Below, in pieces: positions 10,671-23,335 of a stretch of 64,000 bases of DNA. The DNA comes from Margaritifera margaritifera (lineage: Eukaryota; Mollusca; Bivalvia; Unionida; Margaritiferidae). A program made the translations under genes and the position numbers. The DNA lies in contig JAQPZY010001675.1 of the NCBI GenBank assembly GCA_029931535.1, positions 6,905,501 through 6,969,500 on the forward strand. The letters are read 5' to 3'. Under the pieces are notes generated by a model. The model searched no databases. It was given only the letters and a program-made list of their open reading frames with translations, and was not told where the DNA came from. Numbering within the stretch: the first letter of the stretch is position 1; every line of letters starts with the position of its first letter.

Positions 10671-12487
10671 CCCTCTACCTCGCATAAGCGCTTTTGGATG
10701 CCTCTAATGCATTCCAGTGAAAGTGCTTTTCAACGTCTCGGTCCGATTCACATAAAAGTGCATTGGACACCTGTACACCATTTGCACAGAAGCGCGTTTC
10801 AATGCCAGCAATAAACATCTGCCATTATGAGCTGGTTTTTGTAGCACCAATATTGGGGAATAACCCCCTATTAGAAACTACAGGCATTGAGGTAAATGGC
10901 AATTACATCACATCATGTGGTTGCTATTTAAGTTGTAGTCATAATCTCCTATTTAAAGTAACTGGGGTCAGATTCTCCACTATCCAAAATGAAGGCCACA
11001 TATTTTGTTCAGCACTTTCTTGAGTTTGTATGATTAGAATTATGACTATGAAGGCTTCAATAGGTCAGATACACCTCTTCCTCAATAACTTGCACACAAT
11101 GAGGTCCAAAAACATAGACCACTGCATAAGCAAGGGTGCAAGTTACACAGGGACCTATGAAAAATTAAGAAAGAGATGGACATCGACCAAGGGGTGGTTA
11201 AGTAGTTGAAAACTTGTTTAATAATTGCTTTGGGAATAATTGTCAATAATTAGCTTTTTCTAATGAAGCCCTTCACTTTTCTGTATAAATTACCTTTATT
11301 TTCAATATATCCAATCTCTGAAAGATCATTTGAAACATTATTCTAAATGGTTTCAACATACATCACGTGTACCAGCGAAAACATTGCGTATTACGTCACT
11401 GCTTTTTGCGTGTAAATGTGGACACATTCTAGTTTTTACTGTAGATTCAGAATAAAACAAGATTCTTTATTTCAAAATTAATTTAGAGAGACAAAAGCAA
11501 CACAACTCGAATTTTTTTATTGTTATATTAATAAAATACCGATTCTGTTATTTCATTCCAAGTTACAGCAAAATTTCTGCTCATCTTTCAGCAAATCTGT
11601 GAGTGCCAATTCTGGAATTTTAAGTACACTATAAACTCTGGAACTCGCTTCTGCATAATGAACCCTATCTGTGAAACTAAGCTTTTCATGCACATAGTAT
11701 GCCTTTCGCTTGGTTCATTTTCTATCGTTGATCATATCTGCTAATGAATGTGATAAACCACTGATTAAAGCTAGATACTTTAATTACATTACATGTACCT
11801 ACAGTGTCAAACAGTCAACTGAAATGAGTTGACTTAACATATAACCATGACCGCTAGCTCTCACTTGGGTAGAATTTGCATGCCTTTTAACTACTCCTTT
11901 AGTTGATTTGATACAAACTAATTAACATGATAATACAATGCTGTTAAACTTTTAATTGATTGCAACAATACAACCAGCACTTCAAGAAGTTGGAGATAAA
12001 AACACAGTCGGTACTTAATTAAGTTCTCACGGAAACGCTCACAGACATCACTGTGACGGTCAATTGACACTTTTCACATTTGAATACAAGAGGACATATC
12101 ACATTTATGATTATTACACTGAATCCAAATTAAAAGATAAAACTAAACATGAATTTCACTTAACAAGACTTATTTAATTGGTATTTATTTCTTAAAGTAT
12201 TGCCACCAGCAGGTATTACTGACATTTTAATTGACTGATATTTTCATCATATATTGCTATCTATAGTGTATTGAGAAAATATCTATTCCAAGAAAATCTA
12301 AAAAAATATTTGATTTCTTATTAAAACTTGCAAAATTCACGATGTTGATTCTAAATTTCGGTGCACTAACTGCCATTTTTGACAATAAAAAACAAGCGAT
12401 ATATCAAGGTTTCATTTACCAATTTTGATCGTGATTTTCTTCACTTTCAACAAATATGGACCAATTCTTTAGGTACGAGGTAAAGGG
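10671..12487. mobile_element. piggyBac-like non-autonomous element 2
   Basis: TTAA lies at both borders (10667-10670 and 12488-12491). The terminal inverted repeats are CCCTCTACCTCG and, from the right end, CCCTTTACCTCG. The left 400 bases match element 1 at 4896 and the right 480 bases match 14030-14480. At 1.8 kb it is short for an autonomous element, and the interior has no long frame, so it is a deletion derivative or decayed copy. A small foldback (11084-11160) lies inside. Confidence 0.8.
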
Positions 12488-12712
12488 TTAATATAAACCA
12501 AGCAGACATGCAATATTCAAAATTTAGTGCATCAGTAAGGGCTTGAAATGAGGATTTTTTTTCACTAACCCACAGGATCACCAAAATACATTTTTTACTG
12601 ATCCTGCCTAAATTTCACTGATCCTGCAAAAACCAGAAAGAAGCCACTTCATTTTCTCATTCAAAATTTATTATTCATGAACAGCAACTCAAAACAATTA
12701 CAACTGTATTTC

Positions 12713-12883
12713 ACCAAGAAGATTCATGAATGAAGTACCCTGCGCACTTTTGCATTTCGCCGAATTCAGTGCAGAAAGTGTACATCACATCCTCTCTTTA
12801 GTCAGACTTCAGCCATTTGTGTTCATTTTCCCTGCATTTCTGGTACTTTCTTAGTCTCTTCTCTTGGTCATATTTGCAATCAC
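12713..12883 (-). pseudogene. Degenerate zinc-finger (TTF-like) fragment
   Basis: On the minus strand one frame reads KYDQEKRLRKYQKCRENE, HKWLKSD, a stop, then DVMYTFCTEF. This resembles the start of metazoan TTF/ZnF-hAT proteins, where a basic helix and a 'W(L)..D' block precede 'MFC..C'. The second cysteine of the pair is not visible. The fragment is short and has a stop, so it is at best a relic. A chance match is possible. Confidence 0.4.
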
Positions 12884-14029
12884 GCTCTCTCTTTTTATCA
12901 TCTCATTTCTGCCATTTTGGTGGCAACTGCGCACCTTGCAAATACTTTCACATGTTTACAATTGTCACCGCACAATAATGATATATAATACTAAAACACA
13001 CTGTTTGGTATCAATTCTGGATTATTTGTTAAGTCGGTGAATGTCACCTTTTCCGATTAGTCAATACTAGCGCGAGACCCTACACCTATTGTTATCATCA
13101 GTAAAGAAATCAGCGCTTGCGGGCAGTACACCATACTAGTTCCATGTGTGCAATGACTGTTTTGACAATAATCACACTAATATACTTGAAGAGTGGATGA
13201 ATGGCTCAACACCTGTCCATTTGTGCCACGAGCATTTATTGTACCACATCAAGTGCAGGATGTTGGTAGGTACTCAATTAACACAATAAATAGATCAAAT
13301 AACCATTAAAGGGAATGCTGACTTGCAACTGTTATGATAGTGACCGGTGGTAATTTTCACTGCTGCAACAGATTAGTGATGGCTGGGTTTTAGTGATCCA
13401 TCAGCAAAGTCACTAACCACGAGATAGCAGATTTGCGTTAATTTTGAGCCCTGCATCAGCATAGTTTGAGCTACCACCCTCACAGTATCAGCACATGTAT
13501 CCATAAAAAGTAAACACAAATAAACAAAAGCTTCATAGCCATAATTAATTACACTCATAAACCGCTGGAGCCAAACCCAACAATATGTTTACACTGGTTA
13601 CATTCTCAAGATAGCAACTTTAACTGTTGCATAATACACTTCGTTGTCAAAAGCACATGACAATGACTGTATACAACTCCATGCCATTTGTACCAATAAA
13701 AACATGGCAGTTGCACTGTCTCATAATTACATATGGATCAACAAAACAATTTGATCAAAAAGAAAGAGAAAAGACAAAAATATGAACATTTTATTACAAC
13801 TTGCAAGTTATTTTTGAATGTATAACTTGCAAATTTTGAAGAACAATCCACAGACTAGCTTGGGAGTTGGCTATGGTGTGTGATTTTAATAAGAAATAAG
13901 ACTGATCTACACCTTGATGTTGGTACCTTTCATACACTGTAATCAGGTGGAGACAATCTGTTAATTAACTTGAGTCATTGCATTGAAGGACCATTAAGTT
14001 TTCAACAGCTGTCAAAAAAAGCCAGCTGT
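12884..14029. other. No recognised feature
   Basis: AT-rich sequence with only short frames. Part of 13920-14029 may be decayed sequence related to the interior of the piggyBac-like element at 10671, but alignment by eye is weak. Confidence 0.45.
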
Positions 14030-14480
14030 GGTGCTGAAAAAGCACTTAATTAGGTTCTCATGGAAGCACTCATGGGCATCACCATGTCAGTAAATGAAAC
14101 CTTTTCATGTTTTACTATATGAAGACAAATAATCACAATTATGATGATTACACTGAAACTGAATAAAATGATCAAATTAAAACAAGAATTTTACTTTACA
14201 GGACTTCTTTAATTGGTATTTATTTCTTACAGTGTTACCACCAGTAAGTGTTTACCAACATTTTCATTGATTTTTATTTCATCATATATTGTTATTTATT
14301 GAGAAAATATTTTTGTTAATATGATTCCTTATTAAAATGTGCAAATTTCATGATGACAAAACCAAATTTCCATGCACTAACTGCTGTTTTCAACAATAAA
14401 ATGAGCAATATACTGAGCTTTCATTTAACAATTTTAATCGAGATTTTTTCACATTAAGCAAATAGAAGCCTATTTTTTGT
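14030..14480. mobile_element. piggyBac-like element, right-end fragment
   Basis: Collinear with 12000-12480 of element 2 (shared ACTTAATTAGGTTCTCA-like, AATTGGTATTTATTTCTTA and TGCACTAACTGC blocks), but it lacks the terminal GGTAAAGGGTTAA. It is a truncated third copy. Confidence 0.65.
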
Positions 14481-14686
14481 CTTTACTGTATGAAGAAAAT
14501 AATAGGATTCACACCTGCCTCTGGATTATTAGCAGGTTCATGAGTTATCCTGGCATGCTAAGATGAAGAAGAGTAGTATTATGTTGATTTTACCTATTTT
14601 ACTATATCTTGATAAAAATTCTTTCAAAAGATAACGGCATAATTAATATGTATAATCTCTTGCTCACTATTGAAGTCAACAAAGAG

Positions 14687-15416
14687 TCTTGATGATATAA
14701 ACATTTACCAAGTTGATAAATATATGATTAGAAATAGAGCTGCTAAAGTGCTGGCAAGCTCAGCCAATCATATGCATAATCATCTCATTAATATGCATGA
14801 AGCTTGCTCATAATTTTAGTTCTCCAAGATCTTGATGATATAAACATTTACCAAGTTGATAAATATATGATTAGAAATAGAGCTGCTAAAGTGCTGGCAA
14901 GCTCAGCCAATCATATGCATAATCATCTCATTAATATGCATGAAGCTTGCTCATAATTTTAGTTCTCCAAGATCTTGATGATATAAACATTTACCAAGTT
15001 GATAAATATATGATTAGAAATAGAGCTGCTAAAGTGCTGGCAAGCTCAGCCAATCATATGCATAATCATCTCATTAATATGCATGAAGCTTGCTCATAAT
15101 TTTAGTTCTCCAAGATCTTGATGATATAAACATTTACCAAGTTGATAAATATATGATTAGAAATAGAGCTGCTAAAGTGCTGGCAAGCTCAGCCAATCAT
15201 ATGCATAATCATCTCATTAATATGCATGAAGCTTGCTCATAATTTTAGTTCTCCAAGATCTTGATGATATAAACATTTACCAAGTTGATAAATATATGAT
15301 TAGAAATAGAGCTGCTAAAGTGCTGGCAAGCTCAGCCAATCATATGCATAATCATCTCATTAATATGCATGAAGCTTGCTCATAATTTTAGTTCTCCAAG
15401 ATCTTGATGATATAAA
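14687..15416. repeat. 143-bp satellite-like array, five copies
   Basis: The unit (TTGATGATATAAACATTTACC ... GTTCTCCAAGATC) repeats with an exact 143-bp step; GATCTTGATG falls at 14828, 14971, 15114, 15257 and 15400. The copies look identical. Each holds CATATGCATAATCATCTCATTAATATGCATGAA-type text with palindromic ATGCAT and CATATG motifs. Confidence 0.97.
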
Positions 15417-15850
15417 CCTATTTATCAAGTTTGATCAAAACTGGATCAGATCTAGAGTGGTAATAAGCTAAGACAATCACAGCCAAGATCTCCTCATTAA
15501 TATGGATGCGTCACATGCATTATGTAACTTGTGCAAGCGCCTGTTCATGTAAGCCTTTATTTTGATCAAACTTATATCAAGAACATGGCTTCCTGAGTGG
15601 TAACAAGTTCAATCAATCAGATGCAATCATTAATATGCAAATTTCTCACTCATTATCAAACTTGCCAAAGATCTTGATGACATAAGCATATCTTCAAAGA
15701 TTGATGAAAACCAAAATCAGATATATGGCCTGCAGAGTAGTAACAAGCTCAACCAATTAGATGCATGATCACCTCATTAGTATGTGTGGATCTTGCACAT
15801 TATCGAACTTGCCCAAGATTTTGATGATATTAGCCCATATTCCAAAACAA
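15417..15850. repeat. Diverged continuation of the 143-bp array
   Basis: About three further units are recognisable by AAGATCTTGATGAYATAAGC, GTAACAAGCTCAACCAAT and ATCACCTCATTA blocks, but they are strongly diverged. An old array has therefore had one segment recently homogenised or re-amplified. Confidence 0.7.
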
Positions 15851-16235
15851 GACTGTTCTTAAAGGAATATAATTGCATTTTTCTTATCTTATTTTCACTC
15901 AATTTCCTTTCAGACAAGGAAAGACCTAAAGGCAAGTTATTGCAATACAGTATTTCTATCATGATCAGGCTGTAAGACTTGGGGGGAGCATAATTAGTTA
16001 AAATTGGGGTGGGGCTTCATCCTCCAGCATGGGATAAATATAGTAATCTTGTACTGCATATATTGATCTGTGTGTCTTCGTGAAAAAGATCATATCCTTG
16101 TATAAATCTGTCCTAACAATGATTACATTATGGTAGTCTCAAATGGTTGATGCTAGGCTTTGTATGGAAATGCTCTTAATTTGCACATTAATGATTTCAA
16201 ACTAAGTGGATTAAAGAACCAGAGAAACAAATACT

Positions 16236-16365
16236 ATATATACTGGCTTATAGGTCAAGTCCAATTGCAAACTGCAAAGACCAAGATCCACTGTCGCATA
16301 ATGCACCAGCAAATCTAGGTCTATGCATTTTGTTAGGAGTAATCGGTAGAACAAACAACACAGAA
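16236..16365. mobile_element. Double-hairpin MITE, partial copy
   Basis: The terminus (TATATACTGGCTTATAGGTC), the first hairpin (arms around GTCGCATAATGCACC) and the spacer GTTAGGAGTAATC.GTAGAACA are present. The second hairpin breaks off after AACAACACAGA. Confidence 0.7.
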
Positions 16366-16592
16366 ATGACAACAAAACTTTCTTTTCTTGCTATATCTTA
16401 AGTGAAAATGAAAATAAGTTCCCAGCCTTGATGAGTTAACATCAATATAGTGTACATGGTTATCACTGAAAACTTGTGAAGACACTATTTTATGGAGTTA
16501 AAAGCAAATGTGTGAATTTTATCGAGAAATATAGGAACAAAAAATGTAGACATTGCAGTTTTAATCCTTCAAAAAACATTTTCTTCTAAGTA

Positions 16593-16889
16593 CTGTATAT
16601 ATTTACTTACAAGTCAAGTCAAAATGCAAACTGCACAGACCCAGATCTGATACCACATAGTGTGCCTGCAGATGTTTTTGGTCTTTTTGCAGTTTGATAC
16701 CAACTTCAAACTGCATAGACCCTGACCTGCCATTGCATAATGTGCCTGCAGATCTGGGTCTATGCAGTTTGTAAGGACTAATCAGTAGAACAAACAACAT
16801 AGATCCTGATCTGCCAGTGCATTATGCAATGGCAGATCAGGGTCTATGTTGTTTGCATTTGGACCTGGCCTACACGCAAGTGTATATGG
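16593..16889. mobile_element. Double-hairpin MITE, three-hairpin variant
   Basis: Flanked by TA (16591-16592 and 16890-16891). Three successive hairpin modules are readable: one with arms near 16634-16706, a second at 16707-16770 (CTGCATAGACCCTGACCTGCC / CAGATCTGGGTCTATGCAG), and a third at 16795-16855 (ACATAGATCCTGATCTGCC / GGCAGATCAGGGTCTATGT). It appears to be a full element with one module duplicated. A short fragment of the same family lies at 16922-16965. Confidence 0.8.
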
Positions 16890-16965
16890 TACTTCATTAG
16901 AAGGCAGTTTCACTATAAGATAGTAAACAACATTGACCCTGATCTGCTGGTGCATCATATACTTT

Positions 16966-17654
16966 TTATCGTTTTGTATGGCAAAATTAAATGAGATACT
17001 CTGCTTAGTCAAGATATTTTGCAGAAAATTACTTTAAGAAAATGGCCTTTGTATTTATAATTTCACAACAGCATCTATTCCCTATGAAACTTTTTCAATG
17101 ACCAAATTCTGAAATGCATTAACTTGAAAATAATCCTGATCAATATAACGAGATGCAATATTCTGCCCTCGGACATGAAATTGAGAAATAATTTTGGTGC
17201 TAGGCTGGCTTCAGCAAAATATTGTACTGATTTACATATTCAAAACGAAAGCAGCTTTAACCAAGATCTAAGGATTTTGGTCTCCAAGGGCAGCAAATCC
17301 TTTCCTTCAGGCCTGATAGTGCACACAGAATTCGAAGTGATATTATTTTGAAATAATTCAATCAAATCAGATACATCTTAATACAAGCCCTCTCATGGAC
17401 ATGACATGCATATTAAGATCATACTCCTTTAACCAACAAAGTGGGCATCTTATTCCACAGAAATGTCAAGGTTTTCAGTCCTGCTGACAAAGATGGTTTT
17501 GAAAATAATGTAAATGAATGCAAGCTGCATGCAATGTGCTTCAAGAATGAATTTATTACGGTAACGATGACTTATCTATTGAGTGCCTCTCCCAAAAAAT
17601 ATTTTAAGCTAACTGCTCAGGAGATTGATAATACACAATGAATAATGACAACTA
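16966..17654. other. No recognised gene
   Basis: Contains a 75-codon plus-strand frame (17124-17351) and a 66-codon frame (17441-17641), both slightly richer in G+C than the surroundings. I recognise neither, and neither has convincing splice borders. Confidence 0.45.
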
Positions 17655-18063
17655 AAGCACTCCCTCATTATAAGGCCATACATTACAACCCGATTCCTGT
17701 TACAAGGCAGGTATGGTCATGGATCCCATTTCATTAAGTAAAATTATATGTATTATGTACTTCATTATAAGGCTGTTACAAGGCCGGTATAGTCATGAAT
17801 CCCATTTCATTAAGTAAAATTATATGTATTATGTACTTCATTATAACGCTGTTACAAGACAGGTATAGTCATGAATCCCATTTCATTAAGTAAAATTATA
17901 TGTATTATGTACTTCATTAGAACGCTGTTACAAGGCCGGTATAGTCATGAATCCCATTTCATTAAGTAAAATTATATGTATTATGTACTTCATTATAAGG
18001 CTGTTTCACTATAAGGCAGTATACTCTGACTTCCATGGACAGTGTTATAATGAGTGAGTACTG
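17655..18063. mobile_element. pogo-like MITE (CACTCCCTC subfamily) with internal 76-bp repeats
   Basis: The left end is TA-AAGCACTCCCTCATTATAAGG and the right end is TTATAATGAGTGAGTACTG-TA. The interior holds four copies of a 76-bp unit: GGTATRGTCATGRATCCC starts at 17710, 17786, 17862 and 17938. The other members at 56472 and 61909 share the ends. Confidence 0.85.
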
Positions 18064-20082
18064 TAATAGGTGTTAATATGAAATATATGATAATGCATGA
18101 GATAAATCTTACAGTTGTTTGTGACAAGGTTTGCAAACTTCAACAGCTCTGCTGAATTTAAATGTCCTAGCAATAGTGTAGATTCCATTGGTGAATCAGT
18201 TTTCATGCAACAAATGCAATATCTTGCACAATGTTTCCTAATTTAGTTCTTATAAAACATGCTTACTAATTAAAGGGCAATAACTCTGGATACACAGCAG
18301 CAGGATCTAAACTTCAGTAGCCATAATTGTGAAATATTAGTTGAATTTTAAAAAATGTTCAAAGCCAATTAAGATAAACCTAACAAATTGAAAGACAGAG
18401 TGCAACAAAAAAGTGGATTGTTAAATATCTGAAATTTTACAAGCCAGCTGTCCATTGCTGTAACAGAATTACCAACATAAATATAATTAAAACAAAAAAC
18501 ATAATTAAATTGGCTTAATATGCAGATACAAGTGTAAAGGAAGTTACCTTGGCTAAGCATTATTTTTTCAGTTTATGTGTAAATCATAACAAATTGATGA
18601 ATTTCCTCCTTAATATATTTGTCCACATTTGCTGATTATCACTCTCAATACAAGGCACAGATTAACTGACTTCACATTACCAGAGAGCCCCTTTTTGTCG
18701 AGCCCAGTTTTTATTTAGTTACACAACAGACCAATTTAACAATGAACTTATGGTAAGAAGGGTGGCTAATAACTTGAAAGTATGGGAAGAAAATTGCAAA
18801 ATGTCAACTATTGTGTAAAAATAGTCACATATGGATGTTATATCTCAAGGTTGATGAGCACTGGTCTTTTTCCAATATACAAGCTTTTTAAATAAATGAC
18901 GACATTTAAAGTTCATTTGTTAACATTGATATTAGCATAATTTTGTTCTGCTTTATTATTATGTTAACATATTAGCCAAAAGCCTTTTCTAGTAAAGCAC
19001 AGTTTTTGATGATATTTTGCTTCAGTAATGAGTTACTAAAGAATCTGTCAAAGTTTTGTCTTTAAACTGTAGTTCAATGGACACAGCAATAAACTGGGAC
19101 CATTAATCTCCAATCCCTGGCATGATTCTCTAATATTATTTTTGACGTATCATATGCTGTTTATTTCATCCAAATACATCTACAAATAACAGAGTAATTG
19201 ATGTTCAAAGATTGGCTTCCTTTTAAATGAGATTTTGCTGAAAAACTGTTCTTTAGCAATCAACTTTGGTTTTCACCAAAATCTGACATTTGATTGGTTT
19301 TAATTTATTACCATTCAATCCACTCATTTAAGGAGAACACACTGATGTACAACTTTTGTGCATTTTTCAACCATCATTCAAAATGCAAATGATTTTTGGT
19401 GGAGTTTAGTTGCTTCACTGCTCCACCCATAAAACATGCACCGTATGACCTGGGACTCACATAAAAAACATTCCACATGATTTGTCAAACTATGACATGG
19501 GTTGGATAAAGGTGTCAAGGTAAATCACATTAAATAAGTGGGGCCCATTTAGAGGTTGGAGAGAACAGAATGAAAGGTAACTGATGCCAATAGAAACATT
19601 ATTATTACTGCATACACTATAACCGAAAAACCTTTAGTGAAATAATAATAACAGTAATAATAATAATTATTATGATTAATATTATTACTATTAGTTTGTG
19701 ATCGTTGCAGTTTTTTCAGCACTAACTTGTCAACTTTGTTGTCTTCATTTGCCTGGTTATCAAATCATCTGCAGTTCAATTGATTCCATAACTTAAGGGG
19801 TGATGTTTTAAAAGTTACATCCTTCTTCACATTTACTTACTAATTACAAAATGATTGCAAAACAAACTCTCTCGCCAAAGCTGTGACTAGCTGTTAGTCC
19901 TCAACTGAAGTTCTGAATTTGAAAAGTATACAGGAAATCATGTATAATCTTATAGTTATCCAATAAACTATCACAACATTTTTATTAGTGAATATCCTTT
20001 GTTGATTTGCATTCCAACATGAACAGTGGGCTACAAGGGAGGGAGTGTATATAACCTGCATGCTAGTCTCAGGCATTCAACT
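18064..20082. other. No recognised gene
   Basis: AT-rich, with an (AAT/ATT)-rich microsatellite at about 19637-19690. No exon, RNA gene or complete element is visible. Confidence 0.5.
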
Positions 20083-20790
20083 TTAATTGACATCCATTAA
20101 ACATACCTCTTTCTTAATTGACATCCCTTAAACATACCTCTTTCTTAATTGACATCCCTTAAATATACCTCTTTCATAATTGACATCCATTAAACATACC
20201 TCTTAATTGACATCCCTTAAACATACCTCTTTCATAATTGACATCCATTAAACATACCTCTTTCATAATTGACATCCCTTAAATATACCTCTTTCATAAT
20301 TGACATCCATTAAACATACCTCTTTCATAATTGACATCCATTAAACATACCTCTTTCATAATTGACATCCCTTAAACATACCTCTTTCATAATTGACATC
20401 CATTAAACATACCTCTTTCATAATTGACATCCATTAAACATACCTCTTTCATAATTGACATCCATTAAACATACCTCTTTCATAATTGACATCCATTAAA
20501 CATACCTCTTTCATAATTGACATCCATTAAACATACCTCTTTCATAATTGACATCCATTAAACATACCTCTTTCATAATTGACATCCCTTAAATATACCT
20601 CTTTCATAATTGACATCCCTTAAACATACCTCTTTCTTAATTAACATCCCTTAAACATACCTCTTAATTTGCATCCCTTAAATGTACCTCTTCCTTAATT
20701 GACAACCCTTAAACATACCTCTTTCATAATTGACATCCCTTAAATGTACCTCTTCCTTAATTGACAACCCTTAAACATACCTCTTTCTTT
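20083..20790. repeat. 31-bp minisatellite, about 23 copies
   Basis: The unit is close to AATTGACATCCMTTAAACAT plus ACCTCTTTCAT, with alternating CCATT and CCCTT variants and some units shortened (loss of TTTCAT). Copies from about 20640 onward are more diverged (GACAACCC, AATGTACC). Confidence 0.97.
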
Positions 20791-20989
20791 TTATTACTAT
20801 TTCAGTTCATACCATTTCCATTTTGCCCCACTACAAAAATACAGATAATCATTCAAATAACAATTTTGATATTTAACAACACTCTTCTGGTCTAAGAACT
20901 TACTTCATTGCATCTATGTGTGGATAAGCACATGATCTTCCTTTCTAACACATGCACAAGATGTAAATCAAATTGCATGAACATTTCCT

Positions 20990-22060
20990 GAACATTTAGA
21001 CATCTGATCAGCACCATTTTAATTTATGACCAAGAAGATATTATAAGAAATCTTCAGGTGAAAACACCATGATGATAAAACTTTCCATTTTTGAGGAGTA
21101 ACAATAAGATTTTCAAGATGACTGCCATGGTGGCCATATTGGACATCAGATGTGCACCATTTCCATTTAGGATCAACTAGACATCATAAGAAGTCTTCTG
21201 GTGAAAGCACAATGTTGATATGACCAGCCATCTAGGAGAAGTAGCAATTATAAGATTTACCAGATGGATATTGTGGGGGCCATATTGGAGGTCAGATTGG
21301 CACCATTTTCATTTATGACCAACTAGACATCATAAGAAGTCTTTCAGTGACAACCCCATGCTGATATGATCATTCGTTCAGGAGAAGTAGTTATAACAAG
21401 ATTTTCAAAATGGCCACTGTGGTGGATACATTAGGTGTCTGAGCAGCACCAGTTTCATTTAGGACAAACACGTCATCATAAGAAGTCTTTCAGTAAAACC
21501 CCATGTTGATACGCCCATCCATTCAGGTGTAGCGACAGCAAGAGTCTCAAGATGGCAGCAGTGGATGTGCAAGTAACACCATTTTCATTTAGGACCAAGT
21601 AAATATTGTAAGAACTCTTCTAATGAAAACCCCACGTCAACATGACTTTTGGTTCAGGAGGAGCAGTGATAAAGAGATTTTCAAGATGGCTCCTGTGGCA
21701 GCCTTATTGGACATCAGATCTGCACCATTTTTATTTAAGACCAACTATACATCATAAGAAGTCTTTCCATCAAAACCCCATGCTGACATGACCATCCATT
21801 CAGGAGTAGTGATAACAAGATGTTCAAGATGGCCACTGTGGCGGACATATCAGATCGGCACCATTTTCATTTAGGACCAAGCAGACATCATACAAAGTCT
21901 TCTGGTGAAATCCCCATGTCAATATGACTTTCTGTTCAGAAGAAGTAGCAATAACAAGATTTTCAAGATGGCTGCAGTGGCAGCCATATTGGATGTCCAA
22001 GCAGCACCTTTTTTTATTTAGGACCAACTAGACTATGGGATGAATGTGTGTGTAAAGTTA
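20990..22060. repeat. Diverged tandem array, period about 141 bp
   Basis: Seven to eight old copies of a unit containing CACCATTTTCATTTAGGACC, ACATCATAAGAAGTCTTC, AAAACCCCATG..GATATGA and CAAGATTTTCAAGATGGC; CACCATTTT-like starts fall about every 135-147 bases. The divergence indicates an old array. No protein is conserved across copies. Confidence 0.8.
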
Positions 22061-22332
22061 CAAAGCAATCCTCAATGTAGTTTATGAGGAGTACCAATAA
22101 CAAACTTGTTCTAACGGACCAACAGACAAAAAAACCATCCCATAAGCTCTTCTGGTCTATGACCAATAGAGCTAAAAATATTAACACTGACCTTAATCTA
22201 GGGTGTGGATGGATTTAAGAGGGGGGAAAGGTTACACTTAGATTTTACTGACGAGTTCATATTTGTTAATCTAGCATCTCTTTAATTCAGCTTCACAAAG
22301 GTGATGTGTGTGTTTATTTTAAATCCCACTCA

Positions 22333-22479
<147 letters not shown>

Positions 22480-22484
22480 CTACA

Positions 22485-22985
22485 AGCAGAAATGATATAA
22501 AACAGTCATCTATACAACACTGCAAGCAGAAATAATATAAAAACAGTCATCTATACAGCACTGCAAGCAGAAATGATATAAAAACAGTCATCTATCCAGC
22601 ACTGCAAGCAGAAATGATATAAAACAGTCATCTATACAGCACTGCAAGCAGAAATGATATAAAAACAGTCATCTATACAGCACTGCAAGCAGAAATAATA
22701 TAAAAACAGTCATCTATACAGCACTGCAAGCAGAAATAATATAAAAACAGTCATCTATACAGCACTGCAAGCAGAAATAATATAAAAACAGTCATCTATC
22801 CAGCACTGCAAGCAGAAATGATATAAAAAGTCATCTATCCAGCACTGCAAGCAGAAATTATATAAAAACAGTCATCTATCCAGCACTGCAAGCAGAAATG
22901 ATATAAAAAGTCATCTATCCAGCACTGCAAGCAGAAATTATATAAAAACAGTCATCTATTCAGCACTGCAAGCAGAAGTAATATA
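22485..22985. repeat. 41-bp array made of the exon 3 splice acceptor
   Basis: Twelve copies of a roughly 41-bp unit (CAGTCATCTATMCAGCACTG followed by CAAGCAGAAATRATATAAAA) run away from exon 3 into the intron. On the minus strand each unit contains CTGCTTGCAG, a consensus 3' splice site, followed by a copy of the first 15 bases of exon 3 (TGTTGTATAGATGAC in the first copy, one or two changes in others). The array thus arose by amplifying the real intron-exon junction. Two units are one to two bases shorter. Confidence 0.95.
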
Positions 22986-23335
22986 AGAACACTGTAAAGT
23001 TACAATTTATTTTACATCAACCATCCAAAAATGTTATCAACTTATAAAATGTACTCCTGATATCTCAAAAGGTCATCATGAGGTTGTCTTTCAGCTGGAG
23101 GAAGTCACAAGACCACAAACCTTGTATAGGTCATCTTTAATGACTTTTGATTTCAACAACATTTCAAGGATTTTATCAATTTTTAAAGGAAGCAGTTTAT
23201 GCTTCAGCAATTTTTGAAGGAACATTTTTTGAGAAGAAAATCTAACTTTCCACCTATGTTACCATATTTATCCAAAGCCATTTTTTGGGAGGAAAATCTA
23301 ACTTGGCACCTATGTTGCCATATTTATCCATAATA

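Noticed and set aside
20083..20790. CRISPR-like array (short regular repeats)
   Set aside because: Units are contiguous with no unique spacers, and the DNA is metazoan. The same holds for the other minisatellites.
1..22300. Further exons of the PPP1R16-like gene
   Set aside because: I looked on the minus strand for the next ankyrin blocks (for example NTDGNMPYDL-like or LLHVAAANG-like text) and found none; they probably lie outside the window.
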